A stretch of DNA of 64,000 nt from Sporosarcina cascadiensis (lineage in GTDB: Bacteria; Bacillota; Bacilli; Bacillales_A; Planococcaceae). The notes beneath the pieces were generated by a model. It saw only the letters and a list, made by a program, of their open reading frames with translations, searched no databases and was not told where the DNA came from. Positions 35,025-44,355 of the stretch are shown here, piece after piece. The translations under genes and the position numbers were made by a program. Where the stretch lies: positions 1 through 64,000 of the forward strand of contig NZ_WHVV01000002.1 in the NCBI RefSeq assembly GCF_009650995.1, in the 5' to 3' direction. Position 1 is the stretch's first letter, and each line of letters begins with the position of its first letter.

Positions 35025-38000
35025 ATGAAAAAGAGATTTGGACTGAATTATTTTAAACCTGTTGAAAGTTACTCTGGGAATTGGTCGGTGCTTGAAGAAA
35101 AGAACCGTGACTGGGAAAACATGTATCGCCAGCGCTGGTCGCATGACAAAGTGGTGCGTACAACACACGGCGTAAACTGTACAGGCTCCTGCAGCTGGAA
35201 AGTGTTCGTCAAGAACGGCATCATCACATGGGAAAATCAGCAGATCGATTATCCATCCTGCGGTCCCGACATGCCGGAATTCGAACCGCGCGGCTGTCCG
35301 CGCGGTGCATCATTTTCCTGGTATGAATACAGCCCGCTTCGCGTCAAATATCCATATATAAGAGGGAAACTGTGGCGCATGTGGAACGAAGCACTTCAGG
35401 AAAAGCAAGATCCTGTTGCAGCCTGGACTGCGATTGTCGAAGATCCCGCAAAAACGAAAGAATACAAAAGTGCACGCGGTAAAGGCGGGCATGTCCGCAT
35501 TCATTGGCGTGATGCGACGATGCTGATCGCGGCGCAGCTGATTTATACGGTGCAGAAATATGGTCCCGACCGCGTGGCAGGGTTTACCCCTATTCCCGCG
35601 ATGTCGATGGTCAGCTACGCATCCGGTGCGCGTTTCATTTCATTACTGGGCGGCGAAATGCTGAGCTTCTATGACTGGTACGCGGATCTTCCGCCATCTT
35701 CTCCGCAGATTTGGGGCGAGCAGACGGATGTTCCTGAATCGAGTGACTGGTTCAATGCCGGTTATATCATCATGTGGGGTTCGAATGTTCCTTTGACGAG
35801 AACGCCCGATGCGCACTTTATGACTGAAGTACGCTATAAAGGAACGAAAGTAGTTTCCGTGGCACCGGATTATGCGGAAAGTGTCACACATGCAGATGAC
35901 TGGATCGCGGCAAATCCAGGAACCGATGCAGCGGTTGCGCAGGCAATGACTCACGTAATCTTGGACGAGTTCTATGAGAAGCGCAAAGAGCCAACCTTCT
36001 TAAACTATGCCAAACAGTACACAGATATGCCGTTTTTAATTCTATTAGACCCGCATGAAGATTCATATAAAGCCGGACGATTCCTCAGAGCAAGTGATCT
36101 GGGCCAGCAGTCGGAACACGCAGATTGGAAACCGGTGCTGTTAGATGAAGCGAAAGATGAAATCATTGTGCCGAATGGGACGATGGGACAGCGCTGGGAG
36201 AAAGACGTCAAGTGGAATTTGAAGCTGGACAATGAAGACGGCACACGTGTCGAGCCGGCTCTTTCTGTCGAAAAACATGCAGCAGAATGGAAGGAAATTC
36301 ATTTCCCTTACTTTGATCAGCGGGGCAACGGCACATTCAAACGTCCGATTCCTGCAATGAAAGTACAGTTTGCGGACGGAAGCGAGCGTCTGGTGACGAC
36401 GACATATGATGTCATGCTGAGTCAATACGGAGTCAACCGGATCGACAGCGAGCTGGAGGCGACTGGATATGATGATGTTACTTCTATTTATACTCCGGCC
36501 TGGCAGGAATCAATCACGAATGTGAAGCCTGAACTGGTTACGCAAATTGCAATGGAATTCGCCCAGAACGCCATCGATACCGGCGGACGTTCGATGATCA
36601 TCATGGGGGCGGGGATCAATCACTGGTTTAACAGTGATACAATTTACCGCGCAATCCTGAACTTAGTCACATTGACTGCATCACAGGGAGTGAACGGCGG
36701 AGGCTGGGCGCATTATGTCGGCCAGGAGAAATGCCGCCCGATCGAAGGCTGGAGTACGATTGCCTTCGCGAAAGACTGGCAGGGCCCGCCGCGTCTGCAG
36801 AACGCGACTTCGTTCTTCTACTTTGCAACGGATCAGTGGAAATATGAAGAGGCCGGCGCTGACACACTCATGTCCCCGCTTGGCGGAGAGGCGAGATACC
36901 AGCATCCGGCGGATTACAACATACTGGCAGCAAGACTTGGCTGGCTGCCGTCATACCCGCAGTTCAACCAGAACAGCCTGAAGCTCGTGGAAGACGCGGC
37001 GAAGCTTGGCAAGACGGAAACGAGTGAAGTCGTCAGTCATGTTGTCGATCAGCTGAAGTCCGGCGAATTACAATTTGCGGCAGAAGACCCGGGCGCTCCG
37101 GAAAACTTCCCGCGGTCGCTCTTTATCTGGCGTTCCAATCTGATCTCGAGTTCAGCAAAAGGACAGGAATACTTCATGAAGCATTTGCTTGGAGCATCCG
37201 ACGGCTTGCTGGCCAGCCCGAATGAAGACATGAAGCCGGAAGAGATGGTCTGGCGTGATGAAGTGGAAGGAAAGCTGGATCTGATGGTGGCACTGGATTT
37301 CCGGATGACGGCCACGCCGCTGTATGCGGATATCGTCTTGCCGGCAGCGACATGGTACGAAAAAGTGGATCTTTCTTCCACAGACATGCACCCGTTCGTC
37401 CACCCGTTCAATCCTGCGGTCAATCCGCTGTGGGAATCGCGTTCGGACTGGGATATTTACCGGTCAATCGCTGAAACATTCTCAGAACTGGCGAAAATTC
37501 ATTTGCCGGGCGTCTACAAAGATTTGGTAACATCACCGCTTGCGCATGATTCGATTCAGGAGATTGCCCAGCCGTTCGGTGAAGTGAAGGACTGGAGTAA
37601 AGGCGAAATCGAAGCAATTCCGGGCAAAACCATGCCGGGTATGACGATTGTCGAACGTGACTTCACGAAGATCTACGATAAGTACATTACGCTCGGGCCT
37701 TTATTGTCGACAGGGAAAACCGGCGCGCACGGAGTCAGCTTCTCGGTTGCCGAAGAGTATGAAATGATGAAAGGCATCAACGGCGTCTATGAAGATGACA
37801 CGATTAAAAATGGCCTGCCGAAACTGTTTACGGCGAAGCACGCGGCAGAAACGATGCTGACTCTGTCTTCCGCCACAAACGGACGTGTGTCACAGCGGGC
37901 ATTTGAAGCAGCGGAAGCAGACACGGGAGTCGAGCTGAAGGATATTTCAGCCGACCGTGCAGCCGAGCGCTTCACATTCGCGAACATCACCGCGCAGCCG

Positions 38001-38699
38001 CGTGAAGTCATTCCGACGCCGGTCTTCAGCGGTTCGAATAAACTCGGACGCCGCTACTCGCCGTTCACGACGAATATCGAACGGCTGGTTCCGTTCCGGA
38101 CATTGACGGGCAGACAGCATTTTTATTTGGATCATGAATTTTTCCTTGGATTCGGGGAAGCACTGCCTGTCTATAAACCGACACTGCCGCCGATGGTGTT
38201 CGCGGATCGTGATAAGGAGATTGTCGGAGGTCAGGATACGCTCGTTTTGCGTTATCTGACGCCGCACGGCAAGTGGAACATCCACTCCACTTATCAGGAT
38301 AATCAGCATATGCTGACATTATTCCGCGGAGGTCCTACGGTATGGATTTCAAATCTGGACGCCGAGGAGCACGGAATCGACGATAACGCCTGGCTCGAGG
38401 TCTATAACCGCAACGGTGTCGTCAATGCGCGCGCTGTTGTCAGTCACCGGATGCCTAAAGGTACGATGTTCATGTATCACGCACAGGATAAGCACATTCA
38501 AATGCCGGGCTCGGAAATTACCGAGCAGCGCGGAGGAAGTCACAATGCACCGACGCGTATTCATATGAAGCCGACTCAAATGGTAGGCGGCTATGCTCAG
38601 CTCAGTTATGGATTCAACTACTACGGACCTATCGGAAATCAGCGAGATGTGTATGTCGCGGTCCGCAAGATGAAGGAGGTCAACTGGCTTGAAAATTAA
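35025..38699 (+). CDS. narG: Respiratory nitrate reductase, alpha subunit
   Basis: About 1224 residues, the full NarG length. The N-terminal FS0 iron-sulfur cluster ligands are His48, Cys52, Cys56 (HGVNCTGSC) and Cys91 (RGCPRG). The molybdopterin domains follow (for example VNGGGWAHYVGQEKCRP and IWRSNLISSSAKG). It reduces nitrate to nitrite on the cytoplasmic face with the Mo-bis-MGD cofactor. No Tat signal is seen. ATG 35025 is used; GGAG lies about 12 bases upstream, a little far, and a TTG at 34989 is in frame. First gene of narGHJI. Confidence 0.95.
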   Translation: MKKRFGLNYFKPVESYSGNWSVLEEKNRDWENMYRQRWSHDKVVRTTHGVNCTGSCSWKVFVKNGIITWENQQIDYPSCGPDMPEFEPRGCPRGASFSWYEYSPLRVKYPYIRGKLWRMWNEALQEKQDPVAAWTAIVEDPAKTKEYKSARGKGGHVRIHWRDATMLIAAQLIYTVQKYGPDRVAGFTPIPAMSMVSYASGARFISLLGGEMLSFYDWYADLPPSSPQIWGEQTDVPESSDWFNAGYIIMWGSNVPLTRTPDAHFMTEVRYKGTKVVSVAPDYAESVTHADDWIAANPGTDAAVAQAMTHVILDEFYEKRKEPTFLNYAKQYTDMPFLILLDPHEDSYKAGRFLRASDLGQQSEHADWKPVLLDEAKDEIIVPNGTMGQRWEKDVKWNLKLDNEDGTRVEPALSVEKHAAEWKEIHFPYFDQRGNGTFKRPIPAMKVQFADGSERLVTTTYDVMLSQYGVNRIDSELEATGYDDVTSIYTPAWQESITNVKPELVTQIAMEFAQNAIDTGGRSMIIMGAGINHWFNSDTIYRAILNLVTLTASQGVNGGGWAHYVGQEKCRPIEGWSTIAFAKDWQGPPRLQNATSFFYFATDQWKYEEAGADTLMSPLGGEARYQHPADYNILAARLGWLPSYPQFNQNSLKLVEDAAKLGKTETSEVVSHVVDQLKSGELQFAAEDPGAPENFPRSLFIWRSNLISSSAKGQEYFMKHLLGASDGLLASPNEDMKPEEMVWRDEVEGKLDLMVALDFRMTATPLYADIVLPAATWYEKVDLSSTDMHPFVHPFNPAVNPLWESRSDWDIYRSIAETFSELAKIHLPGVYKDLVTSPLAHDSIQEIAQPFGEVKDWSKGEIEAIPGKTMPGMTIVERDFTKIYDKYITLGPLLSTGKTGAHGVSFSVAEEYEMMKGINGVYEDDTIKNGLPKLFTAKHAAETMLTLSSATNGRVSQRAFEAAEADTGVELKDISADRAAERFTFANITAQPREVIPTPVFSGSNKLGRRYSPFTTNIERLVPFRTLTGRQHFYLDHEFFLGFGEALPVYKPTLPPMVFADRDKEIVGGQDTLVLRYLTPHGKWNIHSTYQDNQHMLTLFRGGPTVWISNLDAEEHGIDDNAWLEVYNRNGVVNARAVVSHRMPKGTMFMYHAQDKHIQMPGSEITEQRGGSHNAPTRIHMKPTQMVGGYAQLSYGFNYYGPIGNQRDVYVAVRKMKEVNWLEN

Positions 38700-40299
38700 A
38701 GCGCAGGTTGCAATGGTGATGAACTTAGACAAGTGTATCGGGTGTCATACGTGCAGTGTGACATGTAAAACGACATGGACGAACCGTGAAGGTGCGGAAT
38801 ATATGTGGTTCAACAACGTAGAGACGAAACCGGGGATCGGCTATCCGAAACGCTGGGAAGACCAGGAAGTCTATAAAGGCGGATGGCAGCTGCGGAAAGG
38901 GAAACTTGAGCTGAAATCCGGCTCGAAGCTTTCCAAGATCGCACTCGGGAAGATCTTCTACAATCCGGATATGCCGGAAATGAAAGATTACTATGAGCCT
39001 TGGACGTATGACTACGAGAAACTGACAGCTGCGCCGGATCAGAAGCATACGCCGGTTGCGCGTGCGAAATCTGTCGTTACGGGCGAATACATGGATCCGG
39101 AATGGGGTCCGAACTGGGAAGATCAGCTGGCAGGTGCTCACATCACAGGCCCGACTGACCCGAATATCGAGAAGATCGAAGAAGAAATCAAATTTAATTT
39201 TGAACAGGCATTTATGATGTACTTGCCTAGACTTTGTGAACACTGCCTGAACCCGAGCTGTGTTGCATCCTGTCCTTCAGGCGCAATGTATAAGCGCGAT
39301 GAAGACGGTATCGTGCTGGTTGACCAGGAAGCTTGCCGCGGCTGGCGTTACTGCATGACAGGCTGTCCTTACAAAAAAGTCTACTTCAACTGGAAGACGA
39401 ATAAAGCGGAGAAATGCACATTCTGTTTCCCGCGTGTCGAGTCTGGACTTCCTACCGTCTGTTCCGAAACATGTACAGGCCGAATTCGCTATCTGGGCGT
39501 TTTGCTGTACGACGCAGACCGTGTGCAGGAAGCGGCGTCTACACCGGACCCGAAAGATTTATATCAGGCACAGCTTGATCTGTTCCTTGATCCGAACGAT
39601 CCGGACGTCATGGAGCAGGCGATCAAAGATGGTATTTCCGAAGATTGGATTCAGGCAGCGCAAAGTTCTCCGGTCTATAAACTGGCTGTTGAATATAAGC
39701 TGGCATTCCCGCTTCATCCGGAATACCGTACACTCCCAATGGTTTGGTATGTACCGCCGCTCAGCCCGATCATGAACTATTTTGAAGGGAAAGACTCCAT
39801 CAAGAATCCGGATATGATTTTCCCGGCGATCGAAGAAATGCGTATACCGCTTCAGTACCTGGCGAATATGCTGACGGCAGGAGACGTGGAAACGGTGAAA
39901 GGAGGCCTGCAGCGTATGGCGATGATGCGTTCTTACATGCGTGCGGTTTCTTCCGGCAAAGAGTTCGATGAATCAAAACTGGAGCGTGTCGGCCTGACCG
40001 CTTCACAGACGAAAGCCATGTACCGCCTGCTTGCGATTGCGAAGTATGAAGACCGCTTTGTGATCCCGACGTCCCATAAGGAAGGCCAGATGAACGTCTA
40101 CCGTTCGCAGGGATCTGCCGGTTATGACGGCATGGGTACGTACGGCGAACAGGCACCGGCACAAAACCCGTATTCCTATTCAGTCATGGGCTCGGATGGA
40201 GGTTGTGACGGCTGCGGACCAGTAACTCCGGGAGCTTCTGTGAAGACAGGCAAAGAAATTTATGAAGAGAATTTCTATGGGGGGATCTGGCGTGATTAA
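38689..40299 (+). CDS. narH: Respiratory nitrate reductase, beta subunit
   Basis: 536 residues with four cysteine groups for three [4Fe-4S] and one [3Fe-4S] cluster: CIGCHTCSVTCK, CEHCLNPSCVASCPSG, CRGWRYCMTGCPYKK (the Trp marks the [3Fe-4S] site) and CTFCFPRVESGLPTVCSETC. It carries electrons from NarI to NarG. The TTG start follows AAGGAGGTCAAC and overlaps narG by 11 bp. The tail has an unusual extra CDGCG motif near residue 505. Confidence 0.95.
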   Translation: MKIKAQVAMVMNLDKCIGCHTCSVTCKTTWTNREGAEYMWFNNVETKPGIGYPKRWEDQEVYKGGWQLRKGKLELKSGSKLSKIALGKIFYNPDMPEMKDYYEPWTYDYEKLTAAPDQKHTPVARAKSVVTGEYMDPEWGPNWEDQLAGAHITGPTDPNIEKIEEEIKFNFEQAFMMYLPRLCEHCLNPSCVASCPSGAMYKRDEDGIVLVDQEACRGWRYCMTGCPYKKVYFNWKTNKAEKCTFCFPRVESGLPTVCSETCTGRIRYLGVLLYDADRVQEAASTPDPKDLYQAQLDLFLDPNDPDVMEQAIKDGISEDWIQAAQSSPVYKLAVEYKLAFPLHPEYRTLPMVWYVPPLSPIMNYFEGKDSIKNPDMIFPAIEEMRIPLQYLANMLTAGDVETVKGGLQRMAMMRSYMRAVSSGKEFDESKLERVGLTASQTKAMYRLLAIAKYEDRFVIPTSHKEGQMNVYRSQGSAGYDGMGTYGEQAPAQNPYSYSVMGSDGGCDGCGPVTPGASVKTGKEIYEENFYGGIWRD

Positions 40300-40861
40300 T
40301 CTTGATCTTCTATATGAAAAGAAACAGATTTTCGGTTTTTTCTCGAATCAACTGAACTACCCAGAAAAACTGACGTTTCATCCGTCAGTCTGGGAGGAAT
40401 TCGTACCCGCTGATGCAGCGGGTTACGAAGATCTTCAAACGTACTGGCGGGCGATGCAGACGTACAGTCTCGACGATATTCAGGAGCTGTACACCTATAC
40501 ATTTGATTTTCAGAAAGACGCGACACTCTTTATGACTTTCGTGAAATTTGAGGATTCTAAAGAGCGCGGGCAAATGCTGGCACGGCTGAAAGTGCTGTAT
40601 GAAATGTTCGGGTTAGAGATGCCGGACGAGGAACTGTCTGATCTGCTTCCATTGATGTGTGAATTTATTTACGCAGCGGAATGGAAGGGGGATCCGCGGG
40701 CGCAGCAGAGTTTTTCCATGCTGCTGGCGGTTATGGAAGACGGCAGCTATTCTTTGATGAAAGCGCTGGAAAAGTATGAAAGCCCTTATTTTCATTTAGT
40801 TCGGGCACTGCGGGAAACTTGTAAATCGTGCATTCAACGGGAGGTTCCAACCAATGACTAG
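40292..40861 (+). CDS. narJ: Nitrate reductase assembly chaperone
   Basis: About 189 residues of the NarJ/TorD family, all helical, ending with CKSC. It binds NarG and guides insertion of the molybdenum cofactor and FS0. GTG 40292 is chosen, seven bases after GGGGGGATC and overlapping the narH stop by 8 bp. Confidence 0.9.
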   Translation: MINLDLLYEKKQIFGFFSNQLNYPEKLTFHPSVWEEFVPADAAGYEDLQTYWRAMQTYSLDDIQELYTYTFDFQKDATLFMTFVKFEDSKERGQMLARLKVLYEMFGLEMPDEELSDLLPLMCEFIYAAEWKGDPRAQQSFSMLLAVMEDGSYSLMKALEKYESPYFHLVRALRETCKSCIQREVPTND

Positions 40862-41549
40862 TCAATTTCTCTGGGTCATTTTTCCTTATATCTGTATTGC
40901 AGTATTTATTGTAGGCCATATTTTCCGTTATCGGAACGATCAGTTCGGCTGGACAGCCAAGTCAAGTGAATTCATTGAGAAAAAGCAATTGATGATCGGC
41001 AGTCTGCTGTTCCATATTGGAATATTTCCTGTAATTCTGGGTCACGTCGCGGGTCTCGGGATTCCGAGAGAATGGACTCGTGCAATGGGCGTCAGTGACC
41101 ATATGTATCATATCGGCGCAGTATGGGGCGGCGGATTCTTCGGAGTTGTCACGCTGGCCGGAATGATTATCCTGACGGCACGCCGGTTCACGAAATCAAA
41201 TGTCCGTAAGCTTTCATCCAATTCGGATCTGATTGTCAATTCTTTGCTGTTGTTCATTGTTTTCATCGGTGTCTACAGTTCACTGATCACGAACACGATG
41301 ACGCCGGGGTTTGATTACCGTGCAACGATTTCCGTCTGGTTCCGCTCGCTGCTCATTTTCCAGCCGGAAGCTGCCTTTATGTCAGCGGTCCCTATAGCGT
41401 TTAAACTGCATATTCTGACAGGATTCCTCATTTTCGCGATGTGGCCGTTTACTCGTCTCGTCCATGTATGGAGTGTACCGTTGAATTATGTAGGCAGAAG
41501 TTATATTCTATATAGAAAACATCAGCCGACGAAACATACACCTCGATGA
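40854..41549 (+). CDS. narI: Respiratory nitrate reductase, gamma subunit
   Basis: 231 residues with five membrane helices and conserved histidines for two b hemes (LFHIGIFPVILGHVAG near 55-70; FKLHILTGFL near 185; TRLVHVW near 205). It oxidises menaquinol and anchors NarGH. The start follows GGGAGGTTCCAACC and overlaps narJ by 8 bp. Confidence 0.95.
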   Translation: MTSQFLWVIFPYICIAVFIVGHIFRYRNDQFGWTAKSSEFIEKKQLMIGSLLFHIGIFPVILGHVAGLGIPREWTRAMGVSDHMYHIGAVWGGGFFGVVTLAGMIILTARRFTKSNVRKLSSNSDLIVNSLLLFIVFIGVYSSLITNTMTPGFDYRATISVWFRSLLIFQPEAAFMSAVPIAFKLHILTGFLIFAMWPFTRLVHVWSVPLNYVGRSYILYRKHQPTKHTPR

Positions 41550-41578
41550 GCGAATGATGAATAATAGGAGAGCGTGCT

Positions 41579-42058
41579 ATGAACGGACAACAGAATTTTC
41601 ATTTTCATTCGGCGATTGAACAGCTGAAGGAGACGCTGAAAGCAGACTTCATTGGACTGGCGCTCGTGGATTTCAGCAAGTACCGGCATGAGCTGAAGTG
41701 GCGTTATGTCACTGGAAACTTGAGTTTGAGCTATCGGAGAATTGTCCTTACGTCAGGAAAAGGGATTGCGGGACTGGTTTTTAAAACAGGTAAGCCGATG
41801 ATGGTGAATGATGTGAGTGAACATGTAGAGGCGAAAGATCTTTACAATTATCCCATTCTCATTTTCGAAAAGCTGAAGAGTTTCGGCGCCATTCCTTTAT
41901 TCCAGGAGGATCATGTACAGGGCGTGCTGCTGGTCGGGTACCGCGAATCGAAGAAGATGACTGCAGAAAGATTTGAACACTTCAAGCAGGCTGTCGGTTC
42001 GCAATTCGGACCGTTTTATCATAAGGAGCGAATGAAAGATGACATTATCGAACAGTGA
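41579..42058 (+). CDS. nreA: Nitrate sensor NreA (GAF domain)
   Basis: 159 residues forming one GAF domain. In Staphylococcus carnosus NreA binds nitrate and restrains the kinase NreB, so nar genes are induced only when nitrate is present. Here it lies 29 bp after narI and overlaps nreB by 20 bp; TAGGAGAGCG is the ribosome binding site. Confidence 0.9.
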   Translation: MNGQQNFHFHSAIEQLKETLKADFIGLALVDFSKYRHELKWRYVTGNLSLSYRRIVLTSGKGIAGLVFKTGKPMMVNDVSEHVEAKDLYNYPILIFEKLKSFGAIPLFQEDHVQGVLLVGYRESKKMTAERFEHFKQAVGSQFGPFYHKERMKDDIIEQ

Positions 42059-43121
42059 AAACCTAACAGATTTGCTGCAGAAACTATATGAGCGCACAAC
42101 AGAAGCGATGTTCTTTTTTGCGGCAAACGGTGAGATCCTGTCGATGAATGAAGCCGCCAAAGAGATCGTCGAACCGGAAATTTACGAAAAAATGCTCGAA
42201 GGGGAAGCAAACTCCATTTGTCTGACCTGCCGGGGATTTACAAGTGAAGACGAGCAGATGACCTGTGTTTCCTGTTTCATGTCGAAGCCTCAGGAGACAC
42301 TGACTTCATTCCAGCTGTTTCTGGAGACAAAAGATCTTGGTCTGCAGCCTTTCAGCGCAACCTATCAAGTGATTGATGAAGCGCAGGGGACTTCTGTATT
42401 GATGCTGCGCAACTTAACACGCCAGACACAGACAGCGGAAGTGCTGAATCAGAAGATGCGGATGCAGCAGGTGATTCAGGCGCAGGAAAATGAACGCAAG
42501 CGCATCTCCCGGGAACTGCATGACAGTGTGGCGCAGGAAATGCTCAGTTCGCTCGTCGATTTGCGCGTCCTGAAGTATATGGATGTCAATGACAAGGCAC
42601 TGGAAAAACTGCGTCAGACAGAAGGTTCCTTGATGCGTTTATTGGATGAAATCCGACATTTATCCGTTGAATTGCGTCCGGCGGTTTTGGATGATTTTGG
42701 ACTTGAAGCAGCTTTTCGCACCCATATAAAAGGGCTGGAGAAAAATTACGGTCTGATCGTGCATTTGAGTTCCGATCTGAAGCAGAAACGCTATGAAGGG
42801 GAAATTGAAACCGTCATCTACCGGATCGGGCAGGAAGCTATGCTGAATGCCATGAAATATGCGGAAGTGGAAGAAGTGTTCCTGACCTTGAAAGACGAGC
42901 AGGGGATTTTGCAATTGGAGATAGAGGACGAAGGAGTAGGCTTTGACGTCAATGATTTTGCCCCTCAAGGAACAGGACTCGGTCTTTTCGGAATGAAGGA
43001 ACGCGTGGAACTGGTCGGCGGGAATATAACGATTGTTTCCCGTGCAGATGAAGGGACCAAAATTCAAGTAGAAATTCCAGCAGGAAAGGGGCGGGCAGCG
43101 AGTGAGAATCATAATAGCTGA
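42039..43121 (+). CDS. nreB: Oxygen-sensing histidine kinase NreB
   Basis: 360 residues: a PAS domain with Cys61, Cys64, Cys76 and Cys79 (CxxC-x11-CxxC) for an oxygen-labile [4Fe-4S] cluster, a HisKA_3 domain with His161 in [11 protein letters not shown], and an ATPase domain ([29 protein letters not shown]). Cysteine spacing equals that of S. carnosus NreB. It has no membrane segment, so it works in the cytoplasm and phosphorylates NreC under anoxia. Confidence 0.95.
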   Translation: MTLSNSENLTDLLQKLYERTTEAMFFFAANGEILSMNEAAKEIVEPEIYEKMLEGEANSICLTCRGFTSEDEQMTCVSCFMSKPQETLTSFQLFLETKDLGLQPFSATYQVIDEAQGTSVLMLRNLTRQTQTAEVLNQKMRMQQVIQAQENERKRISRELHDSVAQEMLSSLVDLRVLKYMDVNDKALEKLRQTEGSLMRLLDEIRHLSVELRPAVLDDFGLEAAFRTHIKGLEKNYGLIVHLSSDLKQKRYEGEIETVIYRIGQEAMLNAMKYAEVEEVFLTLKDEQGILQLEIEDEGVGFDVNDFAPQGTGLGLFGMKERVELVGGNITIVSRADEGTKIQVEIPAGKGRAASENHNS

Positions 43122-43752
43122 TGACCATGCAGTCGTCCGGACCGGATTTATGCATATCTTGAATTATCAAGAGGATATGGAAGTCGTAGCGACCGCGGCG
43201 GATGGATTGGAAGCATATGAACTGGTTGCCAAGCACCGGCCTGACATCATTTTGCTGGATTTAAGCATGCCGCCCGGTCAGAGCGGATTGATTGCGACAG
43301 GTAAAATACACGAAGATTTTCCTGAGACGAAAATTGTGATTTTAACAATGTATGATGATGAAGAGTATATGTTCCATGTTTTGAAGAATGGTGCCTCCGG
43401 GTATATTTTAAAAAATGCGCCGGATGAAGAGCTGATCAGTGCGCTTCGTGAAGTGTATGAGGGCGGCACCTATGTACATCCTTCGATGGCGACGTCGCTT
43501 ATTCGGGAGTTTGTCCAAAAAGGACCCAGAGCAAAAAACGAAGATGATCCGTTCAAGATTTTATCCAAACGGGAAATTGAAATTTTGCCGCTTGTTGCGA
43601 AAGGGTACGGAAATAAAGAAATTGCAGAAATGCTTTATATTTCAGTGAAGACAGTAGAAGCGCATAAGGCGAAGTTGATGGATAAACTTCAATTGAAGAA
43701 CCGTCCGGAACTGGTCGAATATGCGCTGCGCAAGAAGTTCTTGAATTTCTGA
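43102..43752 (+). CDS. nreC: Response regulator NreC
   Basis: 216 residues: a receiver with the acidic pair in IIADDHA and phosphoacceptor Asp53 ([10 protein letters not shown]), then a LuxR-type helix-turn-helix ([25 protein letters not shown] ... [15 protein letters not shown]). It should activate narG through the boxes at 34810 and 34916. The GTG start overlaps nreB by 20 bp. Confidence 0.94.
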   Translation: MRIIIADDHAVVRTGFMHILNYQEDMEVVATAADGLEAYELVAKHRPDIILLDLSMPPGQSGLIATGKIHEDFPETKIVILTMYDDEEYMFHVLKNGASGYILKNAPDEELISALREVYEGGTYVHPSMATSLIREFVQKGPRAKNEDDPFKILSKREIEILPLVAKGYGNKEIAEMLYISVKTVEAHKAKLMDKLQLKNRPELVEYALRKKFLNF

Positions 43753-43768
43753 CGGGAGGCGAAGTGAG

Positions 43769-44299
43769 ATGGTTAATCCGGGGTTTACCCATACATTGCC
43801 GGTCTTGCGTGTTCTGGAAAATGAACATCAATTCCTGATGCATGAAATGAACCAATGGCATGCGATTGTGCTGAATTTTGAAAAAGAGCTGTATTCCCGT
43901 GAAGAAGGGCTGGCTGCGCTGAAGCAATTGCGCAAGATGGTCGTCGCATTCATTGAACCGTTGAAAAACCATACGGAAAAGGAAGAAACGTATCTGTTTC
44001 CGATGCTGGCACAATATGTCGGCAGCGATCAGGGACCGGTCCAGGCGGTGCAGGAAGAACATGATGAAATCGATGCGTATATCGGACATTTCCTCCATCA
44101 TACGAGAGGCGATCTGTCGTCATTCAGCTTAGAGATGATGCAGGACGTCGTGAAAGACGCGGGCGAAGCGTTCGAAGTCATCATGATTCATTTCGTTAAG
44201 GAAGAGAATGTGATTTTTCCGATGGTCATAAATGTCCTGCGGGCGAAAGAGCAGGATGACTTGTTCGAGCAAATGTATACATCGATTTTGCCAGAGTAA
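43769..44299 (+). CDS. Hemerythrin-like HHE domain protein
   Basis: 176 residues with paired helices carrying the di-iron type ligands: ENEHQFLMHEM, KNHTEKEETYLFP, EEHDEIDAYIGHFLHH and IHFVKEENVIFP. Such proteins bind oxygen or nitric oxide or help repair iron-sulfur centres (ScdA/RIC). It lies 16 bp after nreC and before the nitrate transporter, so handling of nitrosative or oxygen stress in nitrate respiration is likely (inference). Confidence 0.85.
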   Translation: MVNPGFTHTLPVLRVLENEHQFLMHEMNQWHAIVLNFEKELYSREEGLAALKQLRKMVVAFIEPLKNHTEKEETYLFPMLAQYVGSDQGPVQAVQEEHDEIDAYIGHFLHHTRGDLSSFSLEMMQDVVKDAGEAFEVIMIHFVKEENVIFPMVINVLRAKEQDDLFEQMYTSILPE

Positions 44300-44355
44300 G
44301 AAAGAGTGATAGAGAAACATAGTAATGTAACTAACTTCAGAATGGATGGATTCCT

